DNA of 60,231 nt, from NCBI GenBank assembly GCA_902594865.1, contig CACJNV010000006.1:1-60231 (forward strand), in the 5' to 3' direction. Source of the stretch: an uncultured Pelagibacteraceae bacterium (GTDB lineage Bacteria > Pseudomonadota > Alphaproteobacteria > Pelagibacterales > Pelagibacteraceae). The notes below the pieces were generated by a model. It saw only the letters and a program-made list of their open reading frames with translations, searched no databases and was not told the DNA's origin. The position numbers and the translations under genes were made by a program. Of this stretch, positions 31,611 through 40,658 are shown piece by piece. Each line of letters starts with the position of its first letter. The stretch's first letter is position 1.

Positions 31611-34600
31611 CTAACTTTTTTTATATCTTTTTTCAAAGTAATTGGATTTTTTAATTTATCCAACATTTCTTTAGGACACACCTGAACAAAATTATTTACT
31701 TGATCTTCAAAGTTTTCAATTATTTTTTTCGATAATTGAGACTCAGTTTCTTTAAAGTGCTCACTGACTAAATTTTTTAAATATTCTCTCCAATAATCTG
31801 TCTCTACATTTTGCCAAACTACTGACTCTGGATTTACTTTCTTTTCAAATTGTTGAGATTTGTCATATATAAAAGCCATTCCACCTGTCATACCAGCTGC
31901 AAAATTATCACCAACATCTCCTAAAATTACTACAGTTCCACCAGTCATATATTCACATCCATTAGAATCGCATCCTTCAATTACTGTAACTGCACCAGAA
32001 TTTCTAACTGAAAATCTTTCACCAGCTTGGCCAGCAGCAAAAAGTTTTCCTGAAGTAGCTCCGTAAAGAACAGTATTTCCTAAAATTGTGTTCTCATTTG
32101 AAACTAAATTGCTCTCTTCAGGTAATTTTATTGAAATAGTAGCTCCTGACAAACCTTTACCAACATAATCATTTGCATCTCCCTTTAATACAAGTTTTAA
32201 ACCTTTAGAAGAAAATGCTCCAAATGATTGACCCGCTGAACCTTTAAAATTTAAAACTAAAAAGTTTTCATCAAGTTTTTCATAACCATATTTTTTATAC
32301 AAATGATGAGAAATTCTTGTGCCTACTGCTCTGTGAGTATTTTTTATTTGATATTCTTTCTCAATTTTTTTAGAATTATCTAAAGATTGTTCAATTTCTG
32401 GCCAAATTTGTTGGTCAAGAGTATCTGGTACACTATTTATTTCTTGATCCTCACAATACCTTGGATTATTTCCAGTATCAGCTTGAACAAATAAGGGATT
32501 TAAATCTAAATCGTCTAAATTTGGAGAACCTTTACTAACCTGTTTTAACAAGTCTGTCCTACCAATCACTTCATTTAATGATTTAAAACCTAAATTTGCT
32601 AATATTTCTCTTACTTCACGGGCTATAAATGTGAACAAATTAACTACTTTTTCTGGAGTTCCAGTAAATTTTTCTCTGAGCTTTTCATCTTGAGTACAAA
32701 CGCCTACGGGACATGTATTTGAATGACACTGCCTTACCATTATACATCCCATTGCAACTAATGCTGTAGTAGCAACACCATATTCCTCAGCACCCATCAT
32801 TGCAGCTATCACTACATCTCTTCCAGTTTTAATTCCACCGTCCGTTCTTAATGTAACTTTATGTCTAAGATTATTTAAAGTTAATACTTGGTTTGCTTCT
32901 GTCAAACCCATTTCCCATGGTATTCCAACATACTTAACACTAGTCTGTGGTGTTGCTCCTGTTCCACCATTATGTCCAGAAATTAATATTATATCTGCTT
33001 TTGCTTTAGCTACACCAGCTGCAATTGTTCCTACTCCTGAGGAAGCAACAAGCTTAACTCCAATTCTTGCTTTAGGATTTATTTGTTTCAAATCATAAAT
33101 TAGTTGTGCAAGGTCTTCTATTGAATAAATATCATGATGTGGTGGTGGTGATATTAAAGTTACTCCAGGAGTTGAATGTCTAAGTTTAGCAATTTCTTCA
33201 GTAACCTTAAATCCTGGTAACTGACCCCCTTCACCCGGCTTAGCGCCTTGTGCAATTTTAATTTCTATCTCATTACAATTATTAAGATAATTAACTGTAA
33301 CTCCGAATCTTGCAGAAGCTATTTGTTTTACTCTTGAGTTTGCGCTGTCACCATTATCTAAAACTTTAAATCTACTTGCGTCTTCACCACCTTCACCGCT
33401 ACATGAGGCACCTTTGATCCTATTCATACCAGTTGCCAAAGTTTCATGTGCCTCTTTAGATAAGGCTCCATGAGACATGCTCCCACTTCCAAATCTTTTT
33501 AAAATATTTTCTATTGGCTCAACCTCAGAAATATCTATTGGCCCACTTAATTTTTTTTCTCTGAAATCAATTAAGTCTCTAAGATTAATAGGTGGTAAAC
33601 TGTATATTCCATCCGAATATCTTTTATAAGCATCATAAGAATTAGATCCTACTGCACTTTGAAGTAAATGAATTAATTTTCCTTGATATTGATGAGTTTC
33701 ACCATTTTTACGATATCTATATATACCGCCTATCGGCAATATGGTTTCAGAACTTTCAAATGCCTCTTTATGGATTTCTCTGATTTTTTTCTCTATACCT
33801 GTAAGTCCAATACCTGAAATTTTAGAGACAACTCCTGGAAAATAATCTGCAACAATTGTTCTACTTAAACCTACGGTTTCAAAGTTACATCCACCTCTAT
33901 AAGAACTTAGAACTGAAATACCCATCTTAGACATGATCTTTAATAAACCTGCGTTTACTGATTTTATGTATCTCTCTACACATTCATCAAAGCTAAATTT
34001 TCCAAATAACTTCTTTTCATGACGCTGGAATAAACTATCAAATGCTAAATATGGATTTACAGTAGTTGCTCCAACTCCTATTAAGGTTGCAAAAGAGTGT
34101 GTATCTAAAGCCTCTCCAGATTGTACATTTATTGATACATATCCTCTTAGTTTTTTTTCAATAAGGAACGAATTAATTGATCCAACTGCTAAAAGCATTG
34201 GTATTGGAAGTTTTAAGCTAGAAAGCTCTTTGTCACTTAAAATCAATTGAGTAACTCCCTGTCTTACTGCAATTTCAGCTTCTTTTTGAATTTTTTTAAT
34301 TGAGTCAAACAAAGTCTCTTCTTCAGAAAAAGTACAATCAATTATAGATGAGTTATTGCCAAAAAAATTTATAAATTTTTCAAACTGTGAATTTGATAAT
34401 ATTGGACTATTTAAAACATAAATATTTTGCTTTGTTAAATTATCAAAATTTAAAATATTTCCAAGATTTCCAAATCTTGTTTTCAAACTCATAACCTTGT
34501 TTTCTCTTAAAGAATCTATTGGTGGGTTGGTGACTTGGCTAAAATTCTGTCTAAAAAAATGGTATAATGGTCTATATCTATCTGACAAAACAGCCAATGG

Positions 34601-36112
34601 TGTATCGTCACCCATAGATCCAGTTGCTTCTTTAGCATCTTCTGCCATAGGATGCAGTATGAGCTCAAGGTCTTCTAAACTTATTCCAAAAGTATATTGC
34701 CTTCTTCTTAAATCATCTCCCGAAAAAGAATTTTTTTCATCTGAAATGGTTAACTTATCATCTAGGTCGATAATTTGTGAATTAAAGTGTTTATATTCTT
34801 TCGCTAAATAATCTTTTATCTGCTTGTTAGTAAATACTTTACCTTTTTCTATTCTAACTCCAATTATTTCCCCAGGACCCAATCTTCCCTTTGACAAAAT
34901 TCTTTTTTCATTTAATTCAATCATTCCTGTTTCAGAACCTGCAAATAATAATTTATCTTTTGTAATTGCGTATCTTAAAGGTCTTAATCCATTTCTATCA
35001 TTTGCAGCTATAACCCACTCATTATCAGTTCCAGCAATAGCTGCTGGTCCATCCCATGGCTCCATAGTACTGTTTAAAAAATTAAATAATTGTTGGTGAT
35101 CTTTTGGTAGAGTTTTATTTTTTTTAGACCATGCGTCTGGAACTAACATAAGCTTCGCCAAAGGCGCAGGCTGACCAGATATATTTAATAATTCAAAAAC
35201 ATTGTCTAATGCAGCAGAGTCTGATGCTCCCTGTTGTATAACAGGTTTTAAGTTTTCAACATCTTCAAAAAGGGGACTGTTCATCTCTTGTTCATGAACT
35301 TTCATCCAATTTTTATTTCCTCTATAAGTATTAATTTCTCCATTATGTGCTATAGCTCTAAAGGGTTGAGCTAAATTCCAGCTAGGTGCTGTGTTTGTTG
35401 AAAATCTTTGATGAAAAATAGCAAACCTTGAAACAAATCTCTCATCTTTTAGATCAAGGTAGAAATCTGAGATAGCTTCAGCTAAAAACATTCCCTTGTA
35501 AATGACGGATTTAGAACTCAATGAACAAATATAAAAATTGTTTAAAGACTTTTTAAAAGCTTCATTTTCTATCTTTCTTCTAGTTTCATAAATTTTTCTT
35601 TCTAAATCTTTATTTGTTAATTCTGGATCATAAGGTTTAAACAATACTTGAATAATTTCAGGCATTGTTTGGAATGCCTTTTCTCCTAAAACTTTTGGAT
35701 TAACTGGAACTTGTCTCCAGCCATAAATACTAAAATCATTTTTTGTTAATTCACTTTCAACAATAGTTTTGCAACTTTCTTGTGCTGCGTAATCATTCCG
35801 AGGTAGAAATATCATGCCCACACATATTTCAGAATTGTCATGTGTGTGTCCTGTCACTTCTATCTTTTCAATGAAGAAATCTTTTGGTATTTCAACATGA
35901 ATCCCAGCTCCATCACCAGTTTTTCCATCGGCATCTACAGCGCCCCTATGCCAAACTGCTTTTAATGCTTCAATGCCATACTCTACAACTTTACGGGATT
36001 TTTTACCCTCAGTTGATGCAATTATACCAACACCACAAGCATCATGCTCCATGTCTTCTGAATAAACATTATTTTCTTTTAAAAAGTTAAGATTTTTTTT
36101 ATAATTTTCCAT
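31607..36112 (-). CDS. gltB: Glutamate synthase (NADPH) large subunit
   Basis: The 1501-residue GltB makes two glutamates from glutamine and 2-oxoglutarate. After an about 25-residue propeptide, Cys 26 in EHDACGVGI is the N-terminal nucleophile of the class II amidotransferase domain. A central domain and the FMN-binding synthase domain follow (SSGVGTIAAGVAKAKADIILISGHNGGTGATP, about residues 1025-1055). The 3Fe-4S cluster motif is CHSNTCPVGVC (around 1125) and a C-terminal GXGXG beta-helix follows. Length is standard. It overlaps gltD by one base and is transcribed after it. Confidence 0.97.
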   Translation of the reverse strand: MENYKKNLNFLKENNVYSEDMEHDACGVGIIASTEGKKSRKVVEYGIEALKAVWHRGAVDADGKTGDGAGIHVEIPKDFFIEKIEVTGHTHDNSEICVGMIFLPRNDYAAQESCKTIVESELTKNDFSIYGWRQVPVNPKVLGEKAFQTMPEIIQVLFKPYDPELTNKDLERKIYETRRKIENEAFKKSLNNFYICSLSSKSVIYKGMFLAEAISDFYLDLKDERFVSRFAIFHQRFSTNTAPSWNLAQPFRAIAHNGEINTYRGNKNWMKVHEQEMNSPLFEDVENLKPVIQQGASDSAALDNVFELLNISGQPAPLAKLMLVPDAWSKKNKTLPKDHQQLFNFLNSTMEPWDGPAAIAGTDNEWVIAANDRNGLRPLRYAITKDKLLFAGSETGMIELNEKRILSKGRLGPGEIIGVRIEKGKVFTNKQIKDYLAKEYKHFNSQIIDLDDKLTISDEKNSFSGDDLRRRQYTFGISLEDLELILHPMAEDAKEATGSMGDDTPLAVLSDRYRPLYHFFRQNFSQVTNPPIDSLRENKVMSLKTRFGNLGNILNFDNLTKQNIYVLNSPILSNSQFEKFINFFGNNSSIIDCTFSEEETLFDSIKKIQKEAEIAVRQGVTQLILSDKELSSLKLPIPMLLAVGSINSFLIEKKLRGYVSINVQSGEALDTHSFATLIGVGATTVNPYLAFDSLFQRHEKKLFGKFSFDECVERYIKSVNAGLLKIMSKMGISVLSSYRGGCNFETVGLSRTIVADYFPGVVSKISGIGLTGIEKKIREIHKEAFESSETILPIGGIYRYRKNGETHQYQGKLIHLLQSAVGSNSYDAYKRYSDGIYSLPPINLRDLIDFREKKLSGPIDISEVEPIENILKRFGSGSMSHGALSKEAHETLATGMNRIKGASCSGEGGEDASRFKVLDNGDSANSRVKQIASARFGVTVNYLNNCNEIEIKIAQGAKPGEGGQLPGFKVTEEIAKLRHSTPGVTLISPPPHHDIYSIEDLAQLIYDLKQINPKARIGVKLVASSGVGTIAAGVAKAKADIILISGHNGGTGATPQTSVKYVGIPWEMGLTEANQVLTLNNLRHKVTLRTDGGIKTGRDVVIAAMMGAEEYGVATTALVAMGCIMVRQCHSNTCPVGVCTQDEKLREKFTGTPEKVVNLFTFIAREVREILANLGFKSLNEVIGRTDLLKQVSKGSPNLDDLDLNPLFVQADTGNNPRYCEDQEINSVPDTLDQQIWPEIEQSLDNSKKIEKEYQIKNTHRAVGTRISHHLYKKYGYEKLDENFLVLNFKGSAGQSFGAFSSKGLKLVLKGDANDYVGKGLSGATISIKLPEESNLVSNENTILGNTVLYGATSGKLFAAGQAGERFSVRNSGAVTVIEGCDSNGCEYMTGGTVVILGDVGDNFAAGMTGGMAFIYDKSQQFEKKVNPESVVWQNVETDYWREYLKNLVSEHFKETESQLSKKIIENFEDQVNNFVQVCPKEMLDKLKNPITLKKDIKKVS

Positions 36113-37551
36113 TAAGCCACTCTTTTTTCCACTTTAGATTTACTCTCTAGATAAGTTTTAATTGAAGCTGCTGCATCCCTTCCATCTTTTATCGCCCAAA
36201 CAACTAATGAAGCTCCTCTAACTATATCACCAGCAGCAAACACCCCTTTTATATTTGTTTCCATAGTATCAAAATCTGTTTTAATAGTTCCCCACTTTGT
36301 TACTTGTAATTCACTACTATCAAATAAATTTGGTAAATCTTCAGGATCAAAACCTAGTGCTTTGATAACCATATCTGCTTTTGTTTCGTAACTAGAGCCT
36401 TCTTGTACTTGTGGCTTTCTTCTTCCTGTCTCGTCTGGATCACCTAGTTTAATTTGATCTACAATTATTTTTTCTACTTTATTTGTACCTTTAAATTCTT
36501 TAGGACTTGATAACCAAACAAACTCAACACCTTCTTCTTCTGCATTTGCAACTTCTCTAGCAGATCCTGGCATATTTTCTTTATCTCTTCTATACAAACA
36601 TTTAACAGATTTTGCCTTCTGTCTTATAGAAGTTCTTACACAATCCATTGCTGTATCACCTCCACCGATTACAACAATATCTTTACCTTCTGCATTTAAA
36701 ATTCCTTTATCAAACAACTCAACATCATCTCCTAGACCTTTTTTATTAGATGCTGTTAAAAAATCCATTGCAGGAAAAATATTATCAAGATCATTTCCAG
36801 GTAAGTTTACTTCTCTTGCTTTGTAAACTCCTGTAGCAATTAAAATTGCATCGTGTTTTTTTCTCAATTGGTCTAGGCTTGCATCCTTACCAACTTCAAA
36901 ATTTTGAACAAATTCAATTCCTCCATCCTTTAAGAGTTTTGTTCTTCGCTCTACAACTTCTTTTTCTAATTTAAAATTTGGAATTCCATAAATTAATAAT
37001 CCTCCTGCTCTATCATATCTATCATAGACAGTAATTTTATATCCATTTTTTCTTAATTGTTCTGCAGCAGCTAAACCAGCAGGACCTGCTCCTATAATTC
37101 CTACGCTTTGATTTTTTTCATTTGTTACCTTAATTGGTTTTACCCAGCCCTCAGCCCAAGCATTATCTGTAATATATTTTTCTACTGATCCGATAGTTAC
37201 TGTTCCATGACCAGATTGTTCAATTACACAATTTCCCTCGCATAATCTATCTTGGGGACAAATTCGACCACACACTTCAGGCATATTGTTTGTGCTTTGG
37301 GATAATTCATACGCCTCTTTTAATCTTCCCTCTGCTGTCAGTTTAAGCCAATCTGGAATGTTATTACTTAAAGGACAATGAACTTGGCAAAAAGGTACTC
37401 CACACTGCGAACACCTACTCGACTGTTCTTTGGCTTTTTCATTGATATACTCGTCATAAATTTCCTTAAAATCTTTCTTTCTCTTATCAACTTCTCTTTT
37501 AGGTGGAGTTTGTTGACCTATTTTAACAAATTTGAGCATTTTATCGGGCAT
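36112..37551 (-). CDS. gltD: Glutamate synthase small subunit
   Basis: The 479-residue NADPH-oxidising subunit supplies electrons to GltB. The N-terminal domain has two cysteine sets for 4Fe-4S clusters: C47, C50, C55, C59 and C94, C98, C104, C108. FAD-binding VGIIGAGPAGLAAAEQL (about 149-165), NADPH-binding VVIGGGDTAMDCVR (about 296-309) and a final GVFAAGDIVRGASLVVWAI (about 436) follow. It is the first gene of a gltD-gltB pair and has a 183-base upstream region with a clear inverted repeat. Confidence 0.96.
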   Translation of the reverse strand: MPDKMLKFVKIGQQTPPKREVDKRKKDFKEIYDEYINEKAKEQSSRCSQCGVPFCQVHCPLSNNIPDWLKLTAEGRLKEAYELSQSTNNMPEVCGRICPQDRLCEGNCVIEQSGHGTVTIGSVEKYITDNAWAEGWVKPIKVTNEKNQSVGIIGAGPAGLAAAEQLRKNGYKITVYDRYDRAGGLLIYGIPNFKLEKEVVERRTKLLKDGGIEFVQNFEVGKDASLDQLRKKHDAILIATGVYKAREVNLPGNDLDNIFPAMDFLTASNKKGLGDDVELFDKGILNAEGKDIVVIGGGDTAMDCVRTSIRQKAKSVKCLYRRDKENMPGSAREVANAEEEGVEFVWLSSPKEFKGTNKVEKIIVDQIKLGDPDETGRRKPQVQEGSSYETKADMVIKALGFDPEDLPNLFDSSELQVTKWGTIKTDFDTMETNIKGVFAAGDIVRGASLVVWAIKDGRDAAASIKTYLESKSKVEKRVA

Positions 37552-37608
37552 AATATTATTTAAGTTTCGGCAAATTATACCCTGATTTATGTATATAAAG
37601 CATAAAAT

Positions 37609-37627
37609 AGGTCATATATATTGACCT
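37609..37627. promoter_or_regulatory. Perfect inverted repeat AGGTCA-N7-TGACCT
   Basis: The two 6-base arms are exact reverse complements around a TATATAT spacer. The site lies 57 bases upstream of the gltD start codon, a good position for a dimeric regulator or a promoter-overlapping operator. The regulator is not identified. Confidence 0.5.
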
Positions 37628-37671
37628 TAATTTTTAAATTATTACCGCCAATTAACACGTTTTTAATTATT

Positions 37672-37686
37672 GCATAGCTATTATGC
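37672..37686. repeat. Small inverted repeat GCATA-N5-TATGC
   Basis: Arms of five bases surround GCTAT, and the 8-base ATAGCTAT is itself palindromic within it. It lies 48 bases before the uppP start. In A/T-rich DNA such a small repeat could be chance. Confidence 0.25.
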
Positions 37687-37734
37687 TTAAATCGAATTGT
37701 TTTAAATAAATACTTTATAAGTTACGAAGAAACA

Positions 37735-38499
37735 ATGTTTCAAAATATTATAGAAGTTTTAATTCTCTCTGCAATTCAAGGAATATCTGAATTTCTTCCT
37801 ATTAGTTCTTCTGCTCATTTAATTTTGGTTTCTACTTTATATGAATTTAAATCTAGTTCTTTACTTATTGATATCAGCCTCCATCTAGGTTCACTAATAG
37901 CTATAATTTATTTTTTTAAAGATGAATTGTTTGATATCAGAAAAAATAAAAGAATTTTAAATTTAATTGTATTAGGATCTATTCCATTAATAATTATTGG
38001 ATACATACTTTATAATACAAATTTAATTTATCAGTTAAGAAATTTAGAAGTCATTGCTTGGACTACTTTAATATTCGCAATTATTTTATACATCTCAGAC
38101 AAAAATCGATTTGATAAAAAAATTTCCTCAAATTTAAATTTTCAGTCAATAATATTTATAGGTGTTTTCCAAATTTTCTCACTTGTACCTGGAGTGAGTA
38201 GGGCAGGAATTACTATAACAGCTGCGAGAATTTTAAAATTTAACAGAGTAGACTCAAGTAAGATATCTTTTTTACTTTCAATCCCAGCGTTGGCTGGAGC
38301 TAGTGTCTTAAGCTTGAAAGATGTTGTTGAACAATCAATTCAGTTTAATTACTTAGTTGTTATCGCAATTATATCTTCTTTTATTTTTTCTTTTCTAACA
38401 GTTAAATTCTTTTTAATTTATATAAATAAATTTTCAATGAATGCGTTTGTAATTTATAGAATAATAATTGCTTTGATTTTATTTAGTTTAATATATTAA
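37735..38499 (+). CDS. uppP: Undecaprenyl-diphosphatase UppP/BacA
   Basis: A multi-pass inner-membrane phosphatase that recycles undecaprenyl pyrophosphate for peptidoglycan and other envelope polymers. The 254-residue protein shows the two active-site regions: EFLPISSSAHLILV (about 18-31) and LVPGVSRAGITITAARIL (about 148-165). Around seven hydrophobic segments are visible. Length is close to the family norm. It is divergent from gltD and its stop overlaps the convergent transporter gene by 4 bases. Confidence 0.95.
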   Translation: MFQNIIEVLILSAIQGISEFLPISSSAHLILVSTLYEFKSSSLLIDISLHLGSLIAIIYFFKDELFDIRKNKRILNLIVLGSIPLIIIGYILYNTNLIYQLRNLEVIAWTTLIFAIILYISDKNRFDKKISSNLNFQSIIFIGVFQIFSLVPGVSRAGITITAARILKFNRVDSSKISFLLSIPALAGASVLSLKDVVEQSIQFNYLVVIAIISSFIFSFLTVKFFLIYINKFSMNAFVIYRIIIALILFSLIY

Positions 38500-39389
38500 A
38501 TATATTTCTTTTTAATTAAAGGGAGTAATTGAGACAAGAGAACTCCACATAGAATAAAAAAACATCCAAGTAAATTATTAACATCTAGAATTTGATTTAA
38601 AATAAACCAAGCAGCTATAGTCGCAAATACACCTTCAAGAGAAAAAATTATAGCTGCAGGTGCTGGAGTAATATTACGCTGGGCATAAATTTGTAATACA
38701 AATGCAAATCCACCAGATAATATGCCTGCATATAAAATTGAATAAATTTCCATTAAAATATTACTTAAAATAAATTCTTCATAAATAATTCCAATTATAA
38801 ATGAAAAAATAGCCACAATTAAAGTCTGTACAGCTCCTAAGGTAAGTGGAAGATTGTATTTAGTTATAATGATCCCAGTAAAAATAATATGAGTACTCCA
38901 AAATAAAGCTCCTAGAACAACTAAAGTATCTCCTAATCTTACTGTTGCATCATGAAAATTTGTTAATAAATATCCTCCAATTAAACATAGAACTACAGAT
39001 GGCCATACACTCCAATGCATTGATTTTTTACCAAACAAAAAAATGATAATCGGTACCATTGGCACATAAAAAATTGTAAAAAAAGCAGCATTTGCAACGT
39101 CTGTGTAAAGCAAAGCAACTTGTTGAAGTGCAGAGCCTAAAAATAAAGAAATTCCAATTAACAATGAATAAATTATGAAAGTTTTTTTATCTAATTTAAA
39201 TTCTGATTTAAAATTTTTTAATTCAAATAAAATCAAAAGTGGAGTTATGGCTAAAAAACCAACAAAAAACCTCACAGCATTAAATGTAAAAGGTCCAATA
39301 TTATCCATGCCTGTGTCTTGGGCAATAAAAGTTGTTCCCCAAATGAAAGTGCACAATAAGGCACTAAATAATGATATGGATTTACTCAT
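38496..39389 (-). CDS. DMT-superfamily (EamA) transporter
   Basis: A 297-residue membrane protein with about ten hydrophobic helices arranged as two EamA repeats. FIWGTTFIAQDTGMDNIGP near the N-terminus and LEGVFATIAAWFILNQ near residues 248-263 are typical of drug/metabolite exporters of the RhaT/YdcZ/EamA kind. The substrate is not predictable; amino acids and small metabolites are common. Its start lies 6 bases after the E2 gene stop, so it may be transcribed with the pyruvate dehydrogenase genes. Confidence 0.9.
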   Translation of the reverse strand: MSKSISLFSALLCTFIWGTTFIAQDTGMDNIGPFTFNAVRFFVGFLAITPLLILFELKNFKSEFKLDKKTFIIYSLLIGISLFLGSALQQVALLYTDVANAAFFTIFYVPMVPIIIFLFGKKSMHWSVWPSVVLCLIGGYLLTNFHDATVRLGDTLVVLGALFWSTHIIFTGIIITKYNLPLTLGAVQTLIVAIFSFIIGIIYEEFILSNILMEIYSILYAGILSGGFAFVLQIYAQRNITPAPAAIIFSLEGVFATIAAWFILNQILDVNNLLGCFFILCGVLLSQLLPLIKKKYI

Positions 39390-39395
39390 TTTTAA

Positions 39396-40658
39396 TTAGA
39401 CAGCTAGTTTATAAGCAAAATTTTTGCCTAAGTTTTCTTTTAGATCATTATTAAACCTAGCTGCTTCTGCACCATCAATAATTCTGTGATCATAAGATAA
39501 AGAAATCGGGAGCATAGTCCTGGTTTGAAACTTACCATTCATAAAAATTTGTTTTTTTTCTGATCTTCCTATTCCTAATATAGCAACTTCAGGATAATTA
39601 ATTATAGGGGTAAAAAACGAACCCCCTATACCACCTAAACTCGTAATCGTCATCGAGCCACCAAACAATTCTTTTTTATCAATTTTTAAATTTCTACAAA
39701 GTTCACTTACCTCTTTTAATTCTTTACTTATGAGAGAAATTTTTTTGTTATTTGCATTTCTTATTTTTGGAACCATTAATCCATTTGGTGTGTCAACTGC
39801 TATCCCAATATGGTAATATTTTTTTAAAGTCATTTTTCCAGTCTCAATTTCGTCGATAGAAGAATTAAAACTAGGAAATTTCTTAAGAGATGCAACTAAA
39901 GCCTTTATTATAAATGCTAGAGGTGTAATTTTAATTTTTTCTCCAGTATACATATCTGTTAATGAACTTCTAAAACTTTCCATCTCCGTTATGTCTGCTT
40001 CATCGTGATTTGTAACATGAGGAATTGTTGTCCATGAATTTGTAAGATATTTTGATGATAATTTTTTTACTCTTGGTATGTCTTTAATTTCTATTTCACC
40101 AAAATCAGAATGCTCAAATTCGTTTTTAATTTTATCTGGTTTACTATCTTTTACTACAACGTTGTTTTTTGAATTAGATGAAATAAATTTTTTAATATCA
40201 TCTTCAACAACCCTGCCATCTTTCTGACTTCCCGCAACTTGATTAATATCTACACCAAGTTCTCTCGCAAATTTTCTAGCTTTTGGACTTGCAGATGAAA
40301 TGTCTGAAATATTATTTTTAGAAAATGTTTTTTCTTGGATTTCAGGTTTTATTGCCTCAATATTTTTTGACTCTTTTTCAATTTCTGGTTTTTCTTTAAC
40401 CTCTTCCTTTTTAACTTCTGAAACACTATCTAAAGTTAAAATTAAGTCGCCCTCAGAAACTTTGTCTCCTACTTTTATTTTTAAATTTTTAATTTTGCCT
40501 TCTAAATTTGATGGAATCTCTACGCTAGATTTATCACTTTCAATTGTTATTAGAGCATCATTTTTTTTAATTGATTGACCTTCAGTAACTAATACCTCGA
40601 TAACCTCAACATCTTTAAAATCTCCAATATTAGGTACTTTAATCTCAGTTTCTGACAT
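39396..40658 (-). CDS. aceF: Pyruvate dehydrogenase E2 (dihydrolipoamide acetyltransferase)
   Basis: The acetyltransferase core of the pyruvate dehydrogenase complex. The 420-residue protein has one lipoyl domain (1-78, lipoyl Lys 43 in ESDKSSVEIPS), a charged linker, a peripheral subunit-binding domain (122-159, ASPKARKFARELGV) and the catalytic domain. The active-site motif SYDHRIIDG lies near residue 391. Many E2 proteins paired with a homodimeric E1 carry two or three lipoyl domains, so a single one is notable. The gene overlaps the E1 gene start/stop by one base. No E3 gene is in view. Confidence 0.94.
   Translation of the reverse strand: MSETEIKVPNIGDFKDVEVIEVLVTEGQSIKKNDALITIESDKSSVEIPSNLEGKIKNLKIKVGDKVSEGDLILTLDSVSEVKKEEVKEKPEIEKESKNIEAIKPEIQEKTFSKNNISDISSASPKARKFARELGVDINQVAGSQKDGRVVEDDIKKFISSNSKNNVVVKDSKPDKIKNEFEHSDFGEIEIKDIPRVKKLSSKYLTNSWTTIPHVTNHDEADITEMESFRSSLTDMYTGEKIKITPLAFIIKALVASLKKFPSFNSSIDEIETGKMTLKKYYHIGIAVDTPNGLMVPKIRNANNKKISLISKELKEVSELCRNLKIDKKELFGGSMTITSLGGIGGSFFTPIINYPEVAILGIGRSEKKQIFMNGKFQTRTMLPISLSYDHRIIDGAEAARFNNDLKENLGKNFAYKLAV

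Larger units (their letters stand above)
37552..37734. promoter_or_regulatory. Divergent control region gltD / uppP
   Basis: This 183-base A/T-rich spacer is one of the longest in the window and must carry promoters for gltD (minus) and uppP (plus). It holds two inverted repeats (37609-37627 and 37672-37686), listed separately. No ORF, tRNA or riboswitch-like fold was recognised. Confidence 0.6.

Noticed and set aside
37552-37734. Riboswitch upstream of gltD
   Set aside because: No conserved aptamer-like core or terminator/antiterminator pair could be recognised by eye.
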